A stretch of 11,154 nt of DNA from Oceanospirillales bacterium. GTDB taxonomy: Bacteria > Pseudomonadota > Gammaproteobacteria > Xanthomonadales > SZUA-36. Location of the stretch: positions 1 through 11,154 of the forward strand of contig QIKG01000147.1 of the NCBI GenBank assembly GCA_003232965.1. Reading direction: 5' to 3'. A program made the position numbers and the translations under genes. The notes under the pieces are model-generated. The model did not search any database. It saw only the letters and a program-made list of their open reading frames with translations, and had not been told where the DNA came from. Of this stretch, positions 6,436 through 11,154 are shown piece by piece. Position 1 is the stretch's first letter. The number at the start of each line of letters is the position of its first letter.

Positions 6436-8220
6436 TTAAAAAGGCTGTAGGCAAACCTGCTGGCCTTTGCTAACCCCGGCACAAGCCTCATCCAGCAAGA
6501 TAAAACAATTCGCGCGACTCATGGTGCTGAGAATAGCAGAGCCCTGCTTTCCTGCGCGCTTGACCAGGTGATTACCCTGTTCATCCTGAGTTAGAATGCC
6601 GCGTACAAACTCGAACCTTCCTGGTAGCTTTTTTATGCTCTCACAAGATTGCGCCATTAGGGTCAGTGCTGGCTCTTGTTGTTGTCCGCTAAGCTGCCTG
6701 ATTGCCGGCAACACTAACTGCGAAAAGCACACCATTACTGCCACCGGATTGCCCGGCAGACCAAATAATAGACTTTCTGAAAGCTTGGCAAAAGTCACCG
6801 GATGACCAGGCTTTATTTGCAGCCCCGAAAATATAATTTCGCCCAAGTTTTGAATAACCGGTTTAACGAAGTCGGTATCGCCTACTGATATTCCGCCCGT
6901 GGTAATGACTAAATCAGCTCTGGTATTAGCGAGCCGAATAGCACCTTCGAGAGCAGCCGGATCATCAGCCACAATACCCATATCTATAATATCTACCCCA
7001 GCTTTAGTTAATAATCCCAGTAGACTATAGCGGTTAGAGTCAAAACACTGCCCCCGGGCAAGCTCCCCGCCCAAGCCCACTAGCTCGCTGCCGTTGGTAA
7101 TAAACGCTACTCGCGGCCGCCGCAATACACTAACCTCGGCAATACCTGCCGATGCAAGAACGCCCATTAATGCAGGTTCTAAGCACTGCCGAGCTGAAGC
7201 AAGCAGACTGCCTTCAGCAATATCTTCTCCCGCTAACCGGACATGCTGCATCTTTCTGAAAGGCCGGTTATCTACCGCCTTAAAATACACATCCTCTCCC
7301 AAGCGACGGGATTGCTCCTGCATAATCACCGTATCACAAACCGCAGGTAGCACACCGCCTGTGAATATCCGTACACACTCACCCATACCTACAACACCTG
7401 AAAATGGCTCGCCGCAGACCGACTCACCAACCAACACTAAACGGGGTTCAATTTGTGATTGAATATCTGAAAACCGACAAGCGTAACCATCCATTGCAGA
7501 ATTATTATCAGCTGGTACATCGATTTTTGCTGTAATCGTTACTGCAAGTATCCGCCCGTAGGACTCCGATAGTTTAAGTTTTTCAGTTTCGCTAATCTGT
7601 TCAACCTGTTGCTCTATTCGCTCAAGCCCTGCCCGTAAACTCATACCACTAACACAAGTTTTTTGGTTTGCAGGCGAATGCTGCTGTAGCCAATGGCCGA
7701 TAAAGTCCGCAATACTATCAACTCGGTTAATGTCCAGCAGTGGTTTATGTGACTTAACTGAGTTGCAATGCGAGCCACTTAAATCATCGCTGGCAACGGC
7801 AATAACATTGCTATCCGATAGCGGTATTGGTGTCTCGCTTTTACTCGAACCCTTCTGCCGCAGCAATACAATTTTTGGAATGTCAGCAAATTTAAAACCC
7901 TCCACCAGCAGTAGATCGAAATCCGCATTCGCTGGTAACGCAGCCAGCGCATCCCTCAGACTAACTTCTGTATCAGGCTTGTTTTCGTACATCAAGGCGA
8001 GCCGTTTATCTGAAATAATCAACACCGGATTCGCTCCCGCTTTGCGCAGGCGATAACTGTCTTTGCCGGGTTTGTCTATATCAAACTCATGATGTGCGTG
8101 TTTTATCAAGCCCACACGGATTCCGGACTTGGCCAACTGCGGAATTAATTTTTCCAACAGTGTTGTTTTGCCAACCCCGCTCCATGCGCTAAATCCTAAT
8201 ATTGGTAGATGAAAATTCAT
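6436..8220 (-). CDS. MobB-MoeA fusion: molybdopterin-guanine dinucleotide adaptor plus molybdopterin molybdotransferase (594 aa)
   Basis: Two molybdenum cofactor proteins are joined in one chain. Residues about 1-175 are MobB, a P-loop GTP-binding adaptor for guanine-dinucleotide attachment. Its Walker A is SGVGKTT (14-20), GLIKHAHHEFDID (37-49) is characteristic, and DLLLVEGFK (102-110) is the Walker B-like segment. After a linker, residues about 192-594 are MoeA, which inserts molybdate into adenylylated molybdopterin. It shows PADNNSAMDGYA (226-237), TNGSEL (375-380), TTGGISVGDTDFVKP (440-454), KPGHPVTFAK (470-479) and FGLPGNPVAV (486-495), all expected MoeA motifs. Both halves look intact. 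The fusion type is known in other proteobacteria. The ATG has only a weak GAG ribosome site about 13 bases upstream, and a TATAAT-like box lies directly before it. It diverges from rraA. No other moa, mog or mob genes are in view. Confidence 0.95.
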   Translation of the reverse strand: MNFHLPILGFSAWSGVGKTTLLEKLIPQLAKSGIRVGLIKHAHHEFDIDKPGKDSYRLRKAGANPVLIISDKRLALMYENKPDTEVSLRDALAALPANADFDLLLVEGFKFADIPKIVLLRQKGSSKSETPIPLSDSNVIAVASDDLSGSHCNSVKSHKPLLDINRVDSIADFIGHWLQQHSPANQKTCVSGMSLRAGLERIEQQVEQISETEKLKLSESYGRILAVTITAKIDVPADNNSAMDGYACRFSDIQSQIEPRLVLVGESVCGEPFSGVVGMGECVRIFTGGVLPAVCDTVIMQEQSRRLGEDVYFKAVDNRPFRKMQHVRLAGEDIAEGSLLASARQCLEPALMGVLASAGIAEVSVLRRPRVAFITNGSELVGLGGELARGQCFDSNRYSLLGLLTKAGVDIIDMGIVADDPAALEGAIRLANTRADLVITTGGISVGDTDFVKPVIQNLGEIIFSGLQIKPGHPVTFAKLSESLLFGLPGNPVAVMVCFSQLVLPAIRQLSGQQQEPALTLMAQSCESIKKLPGRFEFVRGILTQDEQGNHLVKRAGKQGSAILSTMSRANCFILLDEACAGVSKGQQVCLQPF

Positions 8221-8298
8221 CCCATTATATTACTCGAAATCACCACCGATATACATCCCAAAGTAGCTGTACAATCTTCTTATTAATAGTAACTATAT

Positions 8299-8303
8299 GA
8301 GAG
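8299..8303 (+). promoter_or_regulatory. Ribosome binding site deciding the rraA start
   Basis: GAGAG lies 5 bases before the ATG at 8309, whereas the earlier in-frame ATG at 8297 has no Shine-Dalgarno-like sequence in front of it and in fact overlaps this site. Starting at 8309 also gives an N-terminus (MDYLTPDLCD) that aligns with known RraA proteins such as E. coli MKYDTSELCD. Confidence 0.6.
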
Positions 8304-8308
8304 CTTTT

Positions 8309-8788
8309 ATGGACTATCTGACACCCGACCTGTGTGATGCCAACCCTGGTGAAGTTGAAGTGCTTGAGCCTGTATTTACAAACTACGGCGGCAGGCGTTC
8401 ATTTGGCGGTAAAATTGTTACGATTAAGTGCTTCGAGGATAACTCCTTGATTAAATTACACGCAAGCAAACCCGGCAAAGGCAAAGTGATGGTTGTTGAT
8501 GGCGGCGGTTCGCTGAAAAAATCCCTACTTGGGGATATGATTGCGGGCAATGCGGTAAAAAATGGCTGGGAGGGCTTCATTATCTATGGCTGCATTCGGG
8601 ATATTGATGCAATCGCCGAGCTCGATCTTGGGGTACAGGCATTAAATAGCATTCCGCTTAAAACAGAAAAACTGGGGGTGGGTGAATTGAATGTACCGAT
8701 AGAATTTGCCGGGGTTAGTTTTAAACCCGGCGCATTTATTTATGCAGATAATAACGGCATCATCACATCAGCGAAAGCACTAACATAG
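8309..8788 (+). CDS. rraA: RraA family protein: RNase E activity regulator / putative HMG aldolase-oxaloacetate decarboxylase (159 aa)
   Basis: RraA of E. coli binds RNase E and lowers its activity; relatives with the same fold are metal-dependent aldolases or oxaloacetate decarboxylases. The protein matches RraA end to end: FTNYGGRRSFGGKIVTIKCFEDN near residues 23-45, VVDGGGS (62-68), NGWEGFIIYG (85-94), GVQA (108-111) and YADNNGII (145-152). Unlike E. coli RraA, it keeps an Asp-X20-Arg-Asp arrangement (Asp76, Arg97, Asp98), the pattern associated with catalysis in the aldolase/decarboxylase branch, and in this it resembles the Pseudomonas aeruginosa homologue. It may therefore be enzymatic, regulatory or both. 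No signal peptide is present; it is cytoplasmic and, by family, trimeric. The start at 8309 is preferred over 8297 (see its ribosome site). It is monocistronic, ended by a strong terminator. Confidence 0.93.
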   Translation: MDYLTPDLCDANPGEVEVLEPVFTNYGGRRSFGGKIVTIKCFEDNSLIKLHASKPGKGKVMVVDGGGSLKKSLLGDMIAGNAVKNGWEGFIIYGCIRDIDAIAELDLGVQALNSIPLKTEKLGVGELNVPIEFAGVSFKPGAFIYADNNGIITSAKALT

Positions 8789-8815
8789 CGCTGAGTGCCC
8801 GTCGCATAAGAACAT

Positions 8816-8842
8816 AAAAAAGCCCCGGAAACGGGGCTTTTT
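8816..8842. terminator. Bidirectional Rho-independent terminator between rraA and aceA
   Basis: A 7-base-pair GC-rich stem, AGCCCCG (8821-8827) with CGGGGCT (8832-8838), closes a GAAA tetraloop. It is preceded by an A-run (8816-8821) and followed by a T-run (8838-8842). The A/T flanks extend the stem and give a U-tract in either direction. It lies 28 bases after the rraA stop and 20 bases after the aceA stop, so one hairpin can end both convergent transcripts. Confidence 0.93.
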
Positions 8843-8861
8843 ACTTACTTTAGCTAGGCGC

Positions 8862-10433
8862 TTAAAATTGATTCATAGTGTTATCTTTACCGCTGGCTTT
8901 CAGCGCTTGATCACCGGAGAAATAATCTTTGTGATCATCGCCAATATTTGAACCTGCCATATCCTGGTGTTTAACACAGGCAAGGCCGGTGCGAATTTCC
9001 TGGCGTTGCACACCGGCAACATAAGCCAGCATACCTTCATCGCCAAAGTAACCCTTCGCCAGTTCATCAGTGGAAAGCGCAACGGTATGATAGGTTGGCA
9101 AAGTAATCAAATGGTGGAAAATACCAGCATCACGGGATGAATCCGCCTGGAAACTGCGAATTTTGTCATCTGCAGTAATGGCGAGCTCGGTATTGTCATA
9201 ATCAACGCTCATTAAATCGTTACGCTCATATGCCGACAGGTCTTTACCCTCTTCCTGCCAGGCATCATAGACTTGCTGGCGGAAATTCAGTGTCCAGTTA
9301 AACGACGGTGAATTGTTATACACCAGCTTGGCATTCGGTATAACTTTACGAATTTCATCAACCATTGCGCCAATTTGCCCGATATGGGGTTTTTCGGTTT
9401 CAATCCAGAGTAAATCTGCACCATTGCGCAGGCTGGTGATGGAATCCAGTACTTTAAATCGATAGAGGCCATTGGGTAAGCGTACAGGTTTGACTAATTG
9501 ACCATCTTGTTTCAAGACGATATCGCCATCACCAAGGTCTTCTGCAGAATTTACCGGCGTGGTTTCGAGGAAAGCATTGTATTGTGAGGCCAAATCGCCT
9601 TCGCTGGTAGAAACCGGGATTTTTTGCGTCAATCCGGCTCCCAGTGAGTCGGTACGAGCAACAATAATTCCGTCGTCTACGCCGAGTTCTAAAAAGGCAT
9701 AACGACAGGCATTGATTTTGGCAAGAAAATCTTCGTGGGGAACGGTTACTTTGCCGTCCTGATGACCGCACTGTTTAGCATCAGACACCTGGTTTTCGAT
9801 TTGTATACAGCAAGCGCCAGCTTCAATCATTTTTTTAGCTAGCAGATAGGTGGCTTCTTCATTACCAAAACCGGCATCAATATCAGCCACAATAGGCACA
9901 ATATGGGTTTCAAAACCATCAATTTTGGCCTCAGCTACAGCGCTTGCAGTCTCATCACCTGCATCACGGGCTGCATCGAGATCTCTGAACAGGTGATTCA
10001 ATTCACGCGCATCAGCCTGGCGTAAAAAGGTATATAGCTCTTCAATTAAAGCCGGAACTGTGGTTTTTTCGTGCATCGACTGATCCGGTAACGGGCCAAA
10101 CTCTGAACGCAGGGCAGCAACCATCCAGCCGGACAAATAAAGGTAGCTTTTCTTGGTGGTACCGCTGTGTTTTTTAACCGCGATCATTTTTTGCTGAGCA
10201 ATAAAACCATGCCAGCAACCCAAGGACTGAGTATAGGCGGATGAGTCCTCGTCATAGTCCTGCATGTCTTTACGCATGATTGCCGCTGTGTATCTGGCGA
10301 TGTCCAGCCCGGATTTAAAGCGGTTCTGGGCTTTCATGCGAGCGGCTGACTCAGGGTTAATCGCATTCCACGCACTTCCATTTTTGGCACATAGGTCGGC
10401 AACAGCTTGAATATCTTGTTGATATTTAGACAT
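8862..10433 (-). CDS. aceA: Isocitrate lyase, Pseudomonas-type long form (523 aa)
   Basis: This enzyme cleaves isocitrate to succinate and glyoxylate, the first step of the glyoxylate shunt used for growth on acetate and fatty acids. The TIM-barrel landmarks are SGWMVAA (101-107), PIVADIDAGFG (180-190), the active-site loop KQCGHQDGK (220-228) with catalytic Cys222, VARTDS (258-263), YNNSPSFNW (372-380) and HLITLPTYHT (441-450). The KQCGHQ version of the loop and the length of about 520-530 residues identify the Pseudomonas-like subfamily rather than the shorter E. coli type (434 aa, KKCGH). All key residues look intact. An AAAGGA ribosome site (10440-10445) precedes the ATG. The gene diverges from malate synthase G, its metabolic partner, and ends at a terminator shared with rraA. 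Its promoter has a palindromic operator candidate. Confidence 0.97.
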   Translation of the reverse strand: MSKYQQDIQAVADLCAKNGSAWNAINPESAARMKAQNRFKSGLDIARYTAAIMRKDMQDYDEDSSAYTQSLGCWHGFIAQQKMIAVKKHSGTTKKSYLYLSGWMVAALRSEFGPLPDQSMHEKTTVPALIEELYTFLRQADARELNHLFRDLDAARDAGDETASAVAEAKIDGFETHIVPIVADIDAGFGNEEATYLLAKKMIEAGACCIQIENQVSDAKQCGHQDGKVTVPHEDFLAKINACRYAFLELGVDDGIIVARTDSLGAGLTQKIPVSTSEGDLASQYNAFLETTPVNSAEDLGDGDIVLKQDGQLVKPVRLPNGLYRFKVLDSITSLRNGADLLWIETEKPHIGQIGAMVDEIRKVIPNAKLVYNNSPSFNWTLNFRQQVYDAWQEEGKDLSAYERNDLMSVDYDNTELAITADDKIRSFQADSSRDAGIFHHLITLPTYHTVALSTDELAKGYFGDEGMLAYVAGVQRQEIRTGLACVKHQDMAGSNIGDDHKDYFSGDQALKASGKDNTMNQF

Positions 10434-10536
10434 GGTTAATCCTTTTAAACCCAGAGGGTAGTGTTAAATTTAGCGACGAAAATGAATTAGATGCAGTTAC
10501 GACAATCAAACTCGCTACTAAGTGAATTACAGCCGT

Positions 10537-10566
10537 AGTATACGCATGCGTATGGAGAAATATCAA
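10537..10566 (-). promoter_or_regulatory. Sigma70-type promoter of aceA
   Basis: On the minus strand, TTGATA (10566-10561) and TATACT (10542-10537) each match the consensus at 5 of 6 positions with an 18-base spacer. Directly upstream of the -35 box is a run of A/T (about 10567-10585) that could serve as an UP element. Transcription would start near 10530, giving a leader of about 97 bases before the aceA ATG. Confidence 0.6.
10540..10553. promoter_or_regulatory. Perfect 14-base palindrome, candidate repressor operator of aceA
   Basis: ATACGCATGCGTAT is identical to its own reverse complement. It overlaps three bases of the -10 box and fills the adjoining spacer of the aceA promoter, so a dimeric protein bound there would block RNA polymerase. 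It also lies about 63-76 bases upstream of the estimated glcB start. I do not recognise the motif as a known FadR, IclR or PsrA site. Confidence 0.45.
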
Positions 10567-10567
10567 C

Positions 10568-10581
10568 AAAATTTAAATTTT
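10568..10581. promoter_or_regulatory. AT-only palindrome between the divergent promoters
   Basis: AAAATTTAAATTTT is a perfect palindrome of A/T tracts sitting between the two -35 candidates. It may act as an UP element for aceA, bend DNA or bind a nucleoid protein. AT-only palindromes are common by chance, so this is weak. Confidence 0.25.
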
Positions 10582-10609
10582 TCTCAAACCCTTGCATTGC
10601 CTGTAGAAT
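10581..10609 (+). promoter_or_regulatory. Candidate sigma70-type promoter of glcB
   Basis: TTCTCA (10581-10586, 4 of 6) and TAGAAT (10604-10609, 5 of 6) are spaced by 17 bases and point to glcB. The start would be near 10616, leaving a leader of about 70 bases. The -35 box is poor, so activation or another promoter nearer the gene (for example around TATTAT at 10651-10656) is possible. Confidence 0.35.
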
Positions 10610-10685
10610 AAAACCTAAAATGCTTCCCCGGATTACTGGGTTTCGGTATATATTATCTCTAGCGCATACTTACACAGGTTTTTTT

Positions 10686-11154
10686 ATGATCACATATTCC
10701 CAAATTGGTAAGCTCCAGGTTGCAGATGCTTTGATTCAATTGGTCAAGCAAAAAATACTACCCGGAACCGGTATAGACGCGAGTAAATTCTGGGATGATA
10801 TGGCGCAATTCATTGAAGACTTTACCCCTGAAAATCACGCCCTGCTGCAAACAAGGCAGCGATTGCAGTCTGAAATAAACCACTGGCACAAAAATCATCG
10901 GGGCAATGCCTTTAGCCAGCAAGACTATAAGACATTCCTTAAAGACATCGGCTATTTACACCCCGTTGCAGAAGACTTTGAAATTGACACGCAAAACACA
11001 GATAGTGAAATCGTGCTACAACCCGGGCCACAACTGGTGGTGCCGGTCAAAAACGCCCGTTTTGCCCTGAATGCTGCCAACGCCCGTTGGGGTAGTTTGT
11101 ACGATGCCCTTTACGGCAGCAATGTTATCCCTGAAACCGAAGGAGCAGATAAAA
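10686..11154 (+). CDS. glcB: Malate synthase G, N-terminal part, cut by window end
   Basis: This enzyme condenses glyoxylate with acetyl-CoA to malate, the second step of the glyoxylate shunt. An open frame of 156 codons runs off the right edge. E. coli GlcB is 723 residues, so about a fifth is visible. The fragment follows GlcB closely: a helical N-terminus with KILPGTGIDASKFW (residues 24-37), DFTPENHALL (47-56), the Tyr-Leu-His-Pro turn near 94-97, and the highly conserved segment from GPQLVVPVKNARFALNAANA through RWGSLYDALYGS (about 115-146). This segment is diagnostic of the G isoform rather than the A isoform. The catalytic barrel lies outside the window. The ribosome site is a weak AGG (10676-10678), 7 bases before the ATG and followed by a T-run. 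It is transcribed divergently from aceA, consistent with common control. Confidence 0.95.
   Translation, partial: MITYSQIGKLQVADALIQLVKQKILPGTGIDASKFWDDMAQFIEDFTPENHALLQTRQRLQSEINHWHKNHRGNAFSQQDYKTFLKDIGYLHPVAEDFEIDTQNTDSEIVLQPGPQLVVPVKNARFALNAANARWGSLYDALYGSNVIPETEGADK

Larger units (their letters stand above)
10434..10685. promoter_or_regulatory. Divergent aceA-glcB control region
   Basis: This 252-base, AT-rich region separates the two glyoxylate shunt genes and must carry both promoters. Features seen are a sigma70-type promoter facing aceA, a candidate facing glcB, a 14-base GC-centred palindrome inside the aceA promoter, and a 14-base AT palindrome between the two -35 boxes. Estimated leaders are about 97 bases for aceA and about 70 bases for glcB. 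No regulator gene for it is in the window. Confidence 0.7.

Noticed and set aside
8297..8308. Upstream ATG as the rraA start
   Set aside because: There is no ribosome site before it, and the four extra residues do not align with other RraA proteins; the ATG at 8309 has GAGAG at good spacing.
1..11154. CRISPR, integron, phage, toxin-antitoxin or defence system
   Set aside because: No direct-repeat array, integrase, transposase, Cas, restriction or toxin-like protein can be seen on either strand; the inverted repeat at 6215-6354 lacks the box structure of an integron attC site.

Overview
The window looks like a chromosomal segment of a marine-type gammaproteobacterium, possibly Cellvibrionales or a relative. 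The basis is the approximately 523-residue Pseudomonas-type isocitrate lyase, a malate synthase G, a Pseudomonas-like RraA, moderate GC and the general gene style. The genus cannot be named from this sequence. I see no phage, CRISPR, toxin-antitoxin, transposase or defence genes. This is mostly housekeeping and envelope territory, with a few regulatory and structural details worth checking.

Left part (1-6435, all genes on the minus strand). Read in the direction of transcription, a membrane fusion protein (6074-4764, GTG start) is followed with no gap by an RND efflux permease (4763-1617). After a 126-base gap come a bactofilin (1490-942) and, 24 bases later, a small methyltransferase-like protein (917-291). 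The first two form an envelope efflux unit without its own outer-membrane channel. The last two form a second tight pair that may or may not share the transcript. Beyond the methyltransferase, bases 1-290 carry no gene but hold two neighbouring RNA-like hairpins. The 361-base gap upstream of the efflux operon contains an inverted repeat of about 140 bases resembling a MITE.

Middle part (6436-8842). A fused MobB-MoeA molybdenum cofactor gene (minus strand) diverges from rraA (plus strand). RraA most likely starts at the second in-frame ATG, and it keeps the Asp-X20-Arg-Asp signature of RraA-fold aldolases/decarboxylases that E. coli RraA lacks. A strong GAAA-loop terminator at 8816-8842 is placed to stop both rraA and the convergent aceA.

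Right part (8862-11154). Isocitrate lyase (aceA, minus) and malate synthase G (glcB, plus, cut by the window end) are divergently arranged around a 252-base regulatory region, so the two enzymes of the glyoxylate shunt sit together. I can place a good sigma70-type promoter for aceA (TTGATA-N18-TATACT) whose spacer and -10 box are covered by a perfect 14-base palindrome, a likely repressor site. A back-to-back glcB promoter candidate is separated from it by an AT-rich palindrome.
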